From Thermoplasmata archaeon (lineage in GTDB: Archaea; Thermoplasmatota; Thermoplasmata; SG8-5), in the NCBI GenBank assembly GCA_030655715.1, contig JAUSPR010000249.1:1-11304 (forward strand): a stretch of DNA of 11,304 nt, given 5' to 3'. The notes under the pieces were generated by a model. That model was not told where the DNA came from. It was given only the letters and a program-made list of their open reading frames with translations, and did not search any database. Both the position numbers and the translations under genes were made by a program. This document shows, one piece after another, positions 4,920 to 11,304 of the stretch (position 1 is its first letter; each line of letters begins with the position of its first letter).

Positions 4920-7712
4920 ATGACTGACAAATATGTCTATCTCTTTTCCGAGGGAAAGGGAGATATGAAAGATTTGCTCGGCGGAAAGGGCGCGAACCTG
5001 GCCGAGATGACAAGAATAGGATTGAACGTGCCTCCGGGCTTTATTGTCACAACCGAAGCTTGCAACCAGTACCGGAAGGGCGAAAAGACCCTGCCAAAGG
5101 GCTTGATGACGCAGGTCAAAAAAGCCATGAAGGAGATTGAAAAACAAACCGGAAAAGGCTTCGGAGATCCGAAAAAGCCACTGCTGGTTTCAGTGCGCTC
5201 TGGCGCGAAATTTTCAATGCCTGGAATGATGGACACAATCCTCAACCTGGGACTGAACAGTGAAACCCTTGAAGGCCTGGCAAAAATGTACAAGGACAAA
5301 AGACTGGCTCTTGATTGTTACCGCCGGTTAATACAGATGTTCGGTGACGTGGTCCTGAACGTGAGCATCGAGCTTTTCGAGCATCAGCTTGAGGTCAAGA
5401 AGAAGGAGAAGAAGGTCAAGCTGGATACTCAGCTGAAGGAAAAAGACCTCCAGGAACTGGTTGATTCATACCTGGCTATAATCAAGGAGCAGACCGGAAA
5501 GGCTTTCCCATCCGACCCTGAGACGCAATTGGAGATGGCCATGTCAGCTGTTTTCGATTCATGGGATAACCCCCGGGCAAACACTTACAGGCAGCTGAAC
5601 GATATTCCTGATGACATCGGCACGGCAGTGAACATCCAAACGATGGTATTCGGTAATGTGACTGGATTATCCGGTACCGGCGTTGGTTTTACCCGAAATC
5701 CGAGTACAGGTTTCAAAGAATATTACGGCGACTACCTCATGAACGCCCAGGGCGAGGACGTCGTCGCAGGCATCCGCACTCCCAAGATGATTACCGAAAT
5801 GGAGCAGGACATGCCCGAACAATTCGAGGAATTGCGCGCTGTCTATCCTAAACTGGAAGCTCATTACAAGGATATGCAGGACTTCGAGTTCACAATCGAA
5901 TCTGGCACTCTCTACATTCTTCAGACCAGGAACGGAAAAAGGAGCGCCCAGGCAGCGATAAAAATTGCCGTTGACATGGTTGATGAACGTCTCATCACCA
6001 AGAAAGAGGCCATTCTCAAGATAGACCCAAACCAGATTGCGCATTTGCTACACAGGCGGCTGGACTCCAAGGAGGCAGTAAGGCCGATAGCGAATGGTCT
6101 GCCAGCATCCCCAGGTGCCGCAGTTGGTAAAGCGGTGTTCACTGCCGACGATGCTGTGAAATGGCATGCCAGAGGCGAGAAAGTAATCCTGGTCCGAAAG
6201 GAGACCAAACCCGATGATATTCACGGGTTCGTTGCATCCGAGGGAATACTGACTGCCAGAGGCGGTAAAACCAGCCATGCTGCTGTTGTCGCTCGAGGCA
6301 TGGGCAAGCCCTGCGTGAGCGGTTGCGAGGACATGCTCATTGACGAGATTGGCAAGAGTTTCAAAATCGGCGGAGTCACGATTTTCGAGGGTGATATCAT
6401 CACCATCGACGGAATGGAAGGGCACGTTATCCAGGGTGCGGTGAAAACCATAGCTCCTGATCTTTCCGAGGAAGCGGAAAGGCTTCTGAAATGGGCAGAT
6501 GACATACGCCATCTGGGTGTGTGGGCCAATGCTTCAACACCGGAGGAGGCTATGCAGGCCAAAAAATTCGGCGCTGAAGGCGTTGGGCTGTGCAGGACCG
6601 AGAGGATGTTCAATGATCCGGACAGATTGCCTATCATGCTGGAAATGATTCTTGCTGAAACCAATGAGGCCCGTCAAGACGCACTGGACAGGCTGCTGCC
6701 ATTCCAGAGAAAGGATTTTATCGATATCTTCAAGATAATGGAAGAAAAACCGGTAGTCATTCGTCTGCTGGACATACCGTTGCACGAGTTTCTGCCCAGC
6801 GTGGAGGAGCTTAACCGGGACGTGACCGAACTTCAGAATTTTGTGGAATGGCTGAAGTCCATGCGTTCTATATCTGGTGCAGTGGACATGATTCCGGTTC
6901 CGGAGGACACGAAATCCTTCATCCACAAGCTGTCCAAGGAAACCGAGATAATGCATGACCAGGAGGTCGCGCAGAAGGTTTTAGCGATGAAATTCAGTAT
7001 GCTGGCCAAGGTCAGGAAACTTGTCGAGGTCAACCCCATGCTCGGGCACCGCGGCGTAAGGCTCGGCATCAGCTATCCCGAGATATACAGGATGCAGATG
7101 AGGGCGGTCTGCGAGGCAGCAGCCCATTTGATCAAGGAAGGCCAGAAAATCGAACCGCAGATAATGATTCCCCAGGTCTGCACTTCCGACGAATTGAAAT
7201 GGGCCCATCAACAGATAATCCAGGAACAGGCCGCGGTCGAGAAGGAGCAGGGCATCAAGATTCCTGTTGTACTGGGAACCATGATTGAGGTTGTGAGGGC
7301 ATGCATGCGTGCAGGAAGAATAGCTCAACACGCCAAGTTCTTCAGCTTCGGAACTAACGACTTAACGCAGGCAGTGTTCAGTTTCAGCAGGGAGGACGCG
7401 GAAAATACATTTTTACCGCTGTACAATGAAAGGAAAATTCTCCGGCACAACCCGTTCGAAATCCTGGATCAGAAAGGCGTTGGCCGTCTCATGGCCATAA
7501 CCGTGCAGTGGGGCAGGAAGACCAACCCCAACCTGAAAATCGGAATCTGCGGCGAGCATGGCGGAGAACCAAAGTCAATAGGATTTGTGCACACCATCGG
7601 CCTGGATTATGTGAGCTGTTCGCCGTTCAGGGTGCCGGTGGCCAGGTTCGCGGCGGCACAGGCCGCGTTGAAGAAGCCGGAAGATCTGAATGTGATATGG
7701 GGCACGTACTAG
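4920..7712 (+). CDS. ppdK: Pyruvate, phosphate dikinase
   Basis: A 930-residue cytoplasmic enzyme interconverting pyruvate + ATP + Pi with PEP + AMP + PPi, used in gluconeogenesis or glycolysis. The N-terminal ATP-grasp part shows Leu-Gly-Gly-Lys-Gly-Ala-Asn-Leu (Lys23) and Val-Ser-Val-Arg-Ser-Gly-Ala-Lys (Arg93). The swivelling phosphohistidine domain has Gly-Gly-Lys-Thr-Ser-His-Ala-Ala-Val-Val with catalytic His453, then Gly-Lys-Pro-Cys-Val-Ser-Gly. The PEP-binding barrel carries Gly-Val-Gly-Leu-Cys-Arg-Thr-Glu, Gly-Thr-Asn-Asp-Leu-Thr-Gln, and Ile-Cys-Gly-Glu-His-Gly-Gly with catalytic Cys877. It is somewhat longer than the roughly 875-residue bacterial enzymes; the extra length lies between His453 and Cys877. 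The start at 4920 is set by homology (Tyr-Val-Tyr-Leu-Phe close to the N-terminus), a partial ribosome-binding site and the TATA box. It appears monocistronic, followed by a long non-coding stretch. Confidence 0.97.
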   Translation: MTDKYVYLFSEGKGDMKDLLGGKGANLAEMTRIGLNVPPGFIVTTEACNQYRKGEKTLPKGLMTQVKKAMKEIEKQTGKGFGDPKKPLLVSVRSGAKFSMPGMMDTILNLGLNSETLEGLAKMYKDKRLALDCYRRLIQMFGDVVLNVSIELFEHQLEVKKKEKKVKLDTQLKEKDLQELVDSYLAIIKEQTGKAFPSDPETQLEMAMSAVFDSWDNPRANTYRQLNDIPDDIGTAVNIQTMVFGNVTGLSGTGVGFTRNPSTGFKEYYGDYLMNAQGEDVVAGIRTPKMITEMEQDMPEQFEELRAVYPKLEAHYKDMQDFEFTIESGTLYILQTRNGKRSAQAAIKIAVDMVDERLITKKEAILKIDPNQIAHLLHRRLDSKEAVRPIANGLPASPGAAVGKAVFTADDAVKWHARGEKVILVRKETKPDDIHGFVASEGILTARGGKTSHAAVVARGMGKPCVSGCEDMLIDEIGKSFKIGGVTIFEGDIITIDGMEGHVIQGAVKTIAPDLSEEAERLLKWADDIRHLGVWANASTPEEAMQAKKFGAEGVGLCRTERMFNDPDRLPIMLEMILAETNEARQDALDRLLPFQRKDFIDIFKIMEEKPVVIRLLDIPLHEFLPSVEELNRDVTELQNFVEWLKSMRSISGAVDMIPVPEDTKSFIHKLSKETEIMHDQEVAQKVLAMKFSMLAKVRKLVEVNPMLGHRGVRLGISYPEIYRMQMRAVCEAAAHLIKEGQKIEPQIMIPQVCTSDELKWAHQQIIQEQAAVEKEQGIKIPVVLGTMIEVVRACMRAGRIAQHAKFFSFGTNDLTQAVFSFSREDAENTFLPLYNERKILRHNPFEILDQKGVGRLMAITVQWGRKTNPNLKIGICGEHGGEPKSIGFVHTIGLDYVSCSPFRVPVARFAAAQAALKKPEDLNVIWGTY

Positions 7713-7768
7713 CCCAGCTTATTTGAAGCAAAGCAATGCTGTATGATAGCGATGAAGCTTGAATCATC

Positions 7769-7942
7769 ATGCCCCGCCTAAATTTATTCGGCATCCACCC
7801 CCTTCGGGATTTGGAACGAAGGAGGGGATTGTTAGCTGGAGGGCGGGGTACTGTTAGCTTATGTTATTGAGTGACAGAATATTGTGAGCAAAAAAGCATT
7901 TTCTGAGACGGTTTCGGATGCCCCGCCTGTTTTAGTCGGCAT
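7769..7942 (+). repeat. Paired GC hairpins downstream of ppdK
   Basis: Segments 7769-7795 and 7919-7942 share ATGCCCCGCCT, a TTTA core and TCGGCATC, each closing with ATGCC/GGCAT. The first is followed by a strong stem at 7798-7827 (CCCCCTTCG against CGAAGGAGGGG, one bulge), and CCCCGCC at 7772-7778 can also pair with GGCGGGG at 7842-7848 to enclose it. The second is followed by CGAAAGTCC/GGACATTTCG. Repeated sequence plus nested pairing points to a structured RNA or a small palindromic mobile element; the sequence does not decide between them. Confidence 0.5.
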
Positions 7943-8001
7943 CGAAAGTCCTGATGGACATTTCGAACGTGAATTGTGGATAGATACATGCACTTGAACC
8001 T

Positions 8002-8094
8002 ACCGAGCGAGCAGGTGAACCAGATTTTCTTGTTTGCTGAATATTTTTCTTTGGAGGGTGAGCCAGCGGAGCGAGGTATAAAGAAAAATACTCG
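8002..8094 (+). repeat. Copy 2 of the dispersed repeat of about 95 bases
   Basis: Plus-strand counterpart of 1041-1137. Arms at 8042-8052 and 8080-8090 (TATTTTTCTTT / AAAGAAAAATA) give a perfect 11-pair stem. Compared with copy 1, one base is missing from each arm on the loop side and the outer end gains a matched pair, so pairing is kept while sequence changes. Like copy 1 it lies downstream of a gene (ppdK) in that gene's sense orientation. Similarity stops abruptly at both ends. Confidence 0.7.
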
Positions 8095-8255
8095 CGGGGA
8101 GGTCAGGTACTTGCCTGGCTGGTTCAAGCCAGGTGAAACACATTTGTTAGCTCTAGCACTGAAGCGTCTCTTTCATCCTTGACATTTACCGTCAAAAAAG
8201 CATTGCAGATGCTAGCAACAATTCACGCGCACCGGCCAACCCGGTTCCAGGTACG

Positions 8256-8341
8256 TTCGAACCCCGGTTGTTAACAACAATAATTGGAGGGTTCGAATAC
8301 CGGTAAAAGGACTTCGGATACCAGAAAAATTCGAATACCGA
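8256..8341. repeat. Four spaced TTCGAAYMCCGG-like units
   Basis: Related 12-base units begin at 8256 (TTCGAACCCCGG), 8292 (TTCGAATACCGG), 8313 (TTCGGATACCAG) and 8330 (TTCGAATACCGA). Spacings are 36, 21 and 17 bases. The last abuts the stop codon of the THUMP gene. They could be binding sites or a decayed tandem array; the units resemble a tRNA T-loop by chance only, as no paired T-arm forms. Confidence 0.4.
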
Positions 8342-9211
8342 TTAAGCTCCTATCATCGCAACCAATTCCCCAACTTCCTGAGAAGACATCCCCATAATCG
8401 GGTAGAAAACCGGCACAACCAGTCCTTCGGTTTCAGACGAGCGTTTATCAAATGTTTCGACATCCCAGCCGAGGCAAACGCCGTCCGTACGCCTCTTCCT
8501 GGCAATGGTGGCAATGTCATCCGAGCCGTCAAGTACATGAGTCAGGGGTTCAGGGTTCCAGGATTCCAGGGGCTTGAGCAGTGAAATATCATCTGTGGCC
8601 ATTATAACGGTGCATCCCCTTTTCATTACTAGCCAGCAAGCGGCAATGTCTTTTTCTTCCCTGACAATGCCAAGCACGCGGCCCTGCGTTCCGAGCGGCA
8701 TTCCCCCGGGCCCGGAAATGTTTCCGGTGTAAACATAGGCACGATTATTCCTGACATCCACGAAAATCTCGAGTTCGGGATTTGTCAAGTCCACTTTCGG
8801 TTGAAGATGCTCATTTGCCAGGAAAACTGCCGAACCGGTTTCCTTTGCAATCTCCATGCTGGTAAACTTATGCTCACCGCTCCTTCTGGCCCTTATGCAG
8901 AACCTCAAACCCTTTTTAAATAACGGCTTGGAAATATCCACAGCCAGGTTGTATATATCATCGGGCTTGGATGTGGTTTCCAGTACCTTGCTGAATGATA
9001 CTATTCCGAAAGTCCTTGCCAGAACCCAGATTGCATAATCCTCGTTGTCAGCCCACAAGAAAATTCTGCCACGCTCGAATTCCAGGCGGCACTCCTTTCC
9101 TGACTTGATAAAACGGGAGGTGATATTGCTGCCCAGCGTCCTTTCGAATCTGCTCCTGACGCGAGGACTTTTGAGTGCAATTTCACCGTATCGTATCATG
9201 AATAGGGCCAT
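8342..9211 (-). CDS. ThiI-like NFLD-THUMP protein with degenerate PP-loop domain
   Basis: A 289-residue relative of ThiI, the tRNA 4-thiouridine/thiazole sulfurtransferase. The N-terminal ferredoxin-like domain opens with Ile-Arg-Tyr-Gly-Glu-Ile-Ala-Leu-Lys-Ser, and the THUMP RNA-binding domain spans about 76-165. The linker Gly-Pro-Gly-Gly-Met-Pro-Leu-Gly-Thr (about 167-175) is as in ThiI. The expected Ser-Gly-Gly-x-Asp-Ser ATP loop reads Val-Arg-Glu-Glu-Lys-Asp-Ile, while the next helix (Ala-Ala-Cys-Trp-Leu-Val-Met-Lys-Arg-Gly) stays ThiI-like. The rest is diverged and ends early at Met-Ser-Ser-Gln-Glu-Val-Gly-Glu-Leu, where typical ThiI proteins continue. ATP-dependent tRNA adenylation is therefore unlikely; tRNA binding may persist. 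I chose the start at 9211 by homology; ATG 9238 and GTG 9265 are in frame, but the latter probably lies upstream of the transcript. No clear ribosome-binding site is present. Confidence 0.85.
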   Translation of the reverse strand: MALFMIRYGEIALKSPRVRSRFERTLGSNITSRFIKSGKECRLEFERGRIFLWADNEDYAIWVLARTFGIVSFSKVLETTSKPDDIYNLAVDISKPLFKKGLRFCIRARRSGEHKFTSMEIAKETGSAVFLANEHLQPKVDLTNPELEIFVDVRNNRAYVYTGNISGPGGMPLGTQGRVLGIVREEKDIAACWLVMKRGCTVIMATDDISLLKPLESWNPEPLTHVLDGSDDIATIARKRRTDGVCLGWDVETFDKRSSETEGLVVPVFYPIMGMSSQEVGELVAMIGA

Positions 9212-9414
9212 GTGGGAAGAAAAGCGCGATTCGAACATAAGCCTACCGGTCAATGTATGATGCACTGATATTGAAAATTCATAAAAATATCAAATCACTT
9301 GCATTTACCTGGATGAAGAAGTATCAATTAACAATAGAAAAACTATATTAAAGGTGTCAGCAATCCATTTTCAACATAGTGGGCATTATCAGAGTGTGAA
9401 TTGGCGGTCAATGT
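9212..9414. promoter_or_regulatory. Divergent promoter region between THUMP and zinc-ribbon genes
   Basis: On the minus side ATATTTTTAT (9281-9290) predicts a start near 9258-9262, upstream of ATG 9238 and ATG 9211. On the plus side TATATTAAA (9344-9352) predicts a start near 9371, about 44 bases before the zinc-ribbon gene. CGGTCAATGTATG occurs exactly at 9247-9259 and 9405-9417, near the beginnings of both genes; one such match is expected by chance in a window this size. Confidence 0.45.
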
Positions 9415-10794
9415 ATGGCAAGAAGGGGGCATACAGCAGAAGGCAAGATATACTGTTCGGAATGCGGTTCCGGTATAGAATCTGGCTCGGACAATTGTGA
9501 ACATTGTAGCGAGGCCTTAATCGACGATTTCGAGGCCATTATTTGTCCCTATTGCACAACGGTTGTACCAGCAGAATCTGGCTCATGCACCAATTGCGGG
9601 TTGAAATTTGTCTCCGAAAAGAAAGGCCGAGCCAAGGAGGATGATGAGTTCCTGTCCAAGCTTCTTGAATGGGGCAAGAATCTCGAAGCAAAGCGTATCC
9701 AGGAAGATAAGCAGGAAACCGAGACAGCCACCAATATTTTTAAAGACGTTGTGGGCAGCATTACACCCACACCATTTCAGGAAGAGACGCTCAAGCAAAT
9801 CAAGCAATCCGCTGATGAGAGAGATGAGTTCGAGAAGCGCGAGGAAAGCATCCTCAAGATGGCCGAACCCCTGAAGAAGGCGCTTGACCTCAGAAAGAAG
9901 GCGCTTGACGACCTGGAAATTAAATTCAAATCACTACAAGGGGAGCTGGAAAATCTCAGTCCGGAAGACCTGGATTCTGACAGAAAGCGCAGCGACTTGG
10001 AGAGGCAACTAGCTGAAATCATTGTCGAGAGAAGTACGATTAACAATCTGGAAGATAATATCAACAACATGGATTCTGCTTACAGGCAACTTCTTAAACA
10101 ACATTCCGCAGAAATTCAAGAGAAGGAGGAGAAACTGAACACCAGGTTGAGCACCTTCAAGAAAGAGATGGAACGTCGAGAAACGGAGAAGGAAAAGCTC
10201 AAGACCAGAGAGGAATTTTTGGAGACAAAGGAGAAAGAACTGGTCGCGCGAATAAACTCGCTGAGGGAAAGAGAGAACAGCCTCAAGCGGACAGAAGATG
10301 AAATGAAGAGAGAGATTGCCACGCTTAAAGCCGAGAAAGAGGGCGTTGAGGAACTGAAAAAACCAATTGAAAATTATATTGCTACAAAGGGAAAATGGAT
10401 TGTGGACGAGGGGGAGCTGATCAACATTCTTAAGAAATCCAAGAAGGTTCGCGATGACTGGCTTGACGAACAGAGGAAAATTCAAGAGGCAATGGACAAG
10501 GATGAGCCAGCCGGTATTGCCGCGGCCGAGAGCGGTGAAAGACTTGATGGTCGTGAACAGGAACTCCAGAAGAAAATTGGCGAACTTGAGAAAAAATTGG
10601 CTGAAACCATTTCCGAGGAACAGAGCCTTAAGAGGGAAGAGAAGGAAATTGGCATTGATATGGAGCGATTGAAGAAAGTATTAAAGGTCTTGGACGATTT
10701 ACTGGAAAATTTGCCAGAGGATGTGGTGGAGAATTTCGCCAAATCCGAGAATTACAAGGAATATGATGAGTTGATGCAGGAACTGGGTTTATAG
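9415..10794 (+). CDS. Double zinc-ribbon, long coiled-coil protein
   Basis: A 459-residue protein of unknown function. Two zinc ribbons of identical layout occupy the N-terminus: Cys14, Cys17, Cys28 and Cys31, then Cys44, Cys47, Cys58 and Cys61, each Cys-x2-Cys-x10-Cys-x2-Cys. A linker (about 65-120) follows, with a short non-helical Ser-Ile-Thr-Pro-Thr-Pro segment near 115-120. From about 125 to 445 the protein is highly charged and heptad-like (Leu/Ile with Glu/Lys/Arg), predicting a long coiled coil broken near 320-340 and by a Pro-Ala-Gly segment near 363. No signal peptide, transmembrane helix or Walker motif is seen, so it is not an SMC or Rad50 ATPase. It shares an operon with another coiled-coil protein only eight bases downstream. 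A scaffold or adaptor role, with ribbons binding nucleic acid or protein, is inference. Confidence 0.88.
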   Translation: MARRGHTAEGKIYCSECGSGIESGSDNCEHCSEALIDDFEAIICPYCTTVVPAESGSCTNCGLKFVSEKKGRAKEDDEFLSKLLEWGKNLEAKRIQEDKQETETATNIFKDVVGSITPTPFQEETLKQIKQSADERDEFEKREESILKMAEPLKKALDLRKKALDDLEIKFKSLQGELENLSPEDLDSDRKRSDLERQLAEIIVERSTINNLEDNINNMDSAYRQLLKQHSAEIQEKEEKLNTRLSTFKKEMERRETEKEKLKTREEFLETKEKELVARINSLRERENSLKRTEDEMKREIATLKAEKEGVEELKKPIENYIATKGKWIVDEGELINILKKSKKVRDDWLDEQRKIQEAMDKDEPAGIAAAESGERLDGREQELQKKIGELEKKLAETISEEQSLKREEKEIGIDMERLKKVLKVLDDLLENLPEDVVENFAKSENYKEYDELMQELGL

Positions 10795-10802
10795 GTGTAA
10801 AA

Positions 10803-11304
10803 ATGGGACTAAGGGACAAGGCAAAGAAGGCGCTCGAGGAGGAGGTCAAGGACATCCTGGTGAGCGAAGAAGCCCCGCCCGAAGAACCCGTAGCAATACC
10901 TGAAGAAGAGGTATCCACTCCCGAGCCAGAGCAGGAAGAGGCTGCTCCGGAAGAGGATGAAACTTCCGAGGAAGAGCCAGTAGAGGATGAAACCCCGAAA
11001 ATTGACATTTCTGACAGCATTGCAATCGAGGAGCCGACACCCACTCCCATAATAAAGAAGGCAGAGCCCGAGAAGACCAGCGACCTGGACGAGTTCCAGA
11101 AATCCATTGAGAAAATGAAGGCACTGGACAGGGCCGAGAAGGACCTGAAAAAGAAACTTGTCGACACTGAGAAGGAGAGGGATGCCAGCGCGGAAAAAGT
11201 GAAGATACTGGAAACTCAGCTCAAAGAAATTGATAAGAAACAGAATGAGCTGGACAAGGCCAATTCAAGGATTTCTGAACTCGATGGCATGCTTGAAAAA
11301 GCAT
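10803..11304 (+). CDS. Acidic, Pro/Glu-rich coiled-coil protein (3' end outside window)
   Basis: An open frame from ATG 10803 runs off the right edge, giving 167 residues so far. AGGTGT, which overlaps the previous stop codon, lies about five bases before the ATG, so it is the second gene of an operon and probably coupled to the zinc-ribbon gene. It opens with an amphipathic helix (Gly-Leu-Arg-Asp-Lys-Ala-Lys-Lys-Ala-Leu). A low-complexity acidic Pro/Glu/Thr-rich stretch of about 70 residues (about 21-92) follows, then a charged coiled coil from about residue 95 onward. No family is recognised. The pairing with another coiled-coil protein suggests the two form a filament or complex. Its full length and C-terminal domain are unknown. 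Confidence 0.85.
   Translation, partial: MGLRDKAKKALEEEVKDILVSEEAPPEEPVAIPEEEVSTPEPEQEEAAPEEDETSEEEPVEDETPKIDISDSIAIEEPTPTPIIKKAEPEKTSDLDEFQKSIEKMKALDRAEKDLKKKLVDTEKERDASAEKVKILETQLKEIDKKQNELDKANSRISELDGMLEKA

Larger units (their letters stand above)
7713..8341. other. 629-base non-coding stretch rich in hairpins and repeats
   Basis: No credible gene is seen; short frames such as 7976-8182 run across repeats and lack ribosome-binding sites. Contents in order are: paired GC hairpins at 7769-7848 and 7919-7942, copy 2 of the dispersed repeat at 8002-8094, a perfect seven-pair hairpin at 8114-8133 (CCTGGCT / AGCCAGG), a perfect 12-base palindrome GTTGTTAACAAC at 8267-8278, and spaced TTCGAATACCG-like units at 8256-8341. 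TGTTAGCT occurs three times (7830, 7852, 8145). The stretch could include the ppdK 3' untranslated region and one or more structured RNAs; I could not fit a tRNA or any known RNA family. Confidence 0.55.

Noticed and set aside
7976..8182. Plus-strand frame of 68 codons across the second dispersed-repeat copy
   Set aside because: Indels between the two repeat copies shift the frame inside the repeat, while the stem is kept, so the peptide is not what is conserved; no ribosome-binding site.
8250..8305. tRNA-like T-loops (GTTCGAAC, GTTCGAAT)
   Set aside because: Flanking bases do not form a five-pair T-arm on either strand, and no acceptor, D or anticodon arms could be placed.
9247..9417. Exact 13-base direct repeat CGGTCAATGTATG at 9247-9259 and 9405-9417 near both divergent gene starts
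   Set aside because: About one such match is expected by chance in a window of this length, and no symmetry or further similarity supports an operator.
1..11304. CRISPR array or known defence island
   Set aside because: No regularly spaced identical repeats and no cas, restriction, or nuclease genes were seen; the repeats present are few, imperfect and unevenly spaced.

Overview
The window is archaeal, most likely a euryarchaeote of the Thermoplasmatota/Methanomassiliicoccales kind; the lineage is inference. The grounds are TATA-like boxes at archaeal spacing before several genes, a mix of Shine-Dalgarno and apparently leaderless starts, a proteasome alpha-type domain, a PAC2/DUF75 protein, a NFLD-THUMP (ThiI-like) protein and paired zinc-ribbon/coiled-coil proteins. 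Base composition looks close to balanced and no foreign-looking gene block stands out.

Left part, minus strand (36-2987): purA (complete, long bacterial-type adenylosuccinate synthetase), then a small coiled-coil plus winged-helix protein that may be leaderless, then a 516-base gene-poor stretch holding repeats and hairpins, then two overlapping small genes. The first small gene makes an acidic protein and the second a basic one, and they share a helix-turn-helix-like motif.

Centre, plus strand (3120-7712): a two-gene operon divergent from purA is the most unusual part. The first gene encodes a ribbon-helix-helix DNA-binding domain fused in frame to a proteasome alpha-subunit-like domain with the alpha signature intact. 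The second encodes a PAC2-family (proteasome assembly chaperone-like) protein whose last three residues, Met-Tyr-Gly, fit the HbYX motif used by proteasome activators to dock on alpha rings. The pair suggests a DNA-linked, proteasome-ring-like assembly with its own docking partner. After an 85%-identical 74-base direct repeat comes pyruvate, phosphate dikinase (ppdK), complete with its catalytic His and Cys.

Right part (7713-11304): a 629-base non-coding stretch full of hairpins and repeats, including a second copy of the roughly 95-base repeat seen in the left gene-poor stretch. Then a minus-strand ThiI-like protein whose PP-loop ATP-binding motif is gone, a divergent promoter region, and a plus-strand operon of two coiled-coil proteins. 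The first of these has two four-Cys zinc ribbons; the second has an acidic Pro/Glu-rich segment and runs off the window.

Nucleotide metabolism (purA), central carbon metabolism (ppdK) and tRNA-modification-like (THUMP) genes are ordinary housekeeping. The novelty is the RHH-alpha/PAC2 pair and a set of small repeated, structured non-coding elements between genes.
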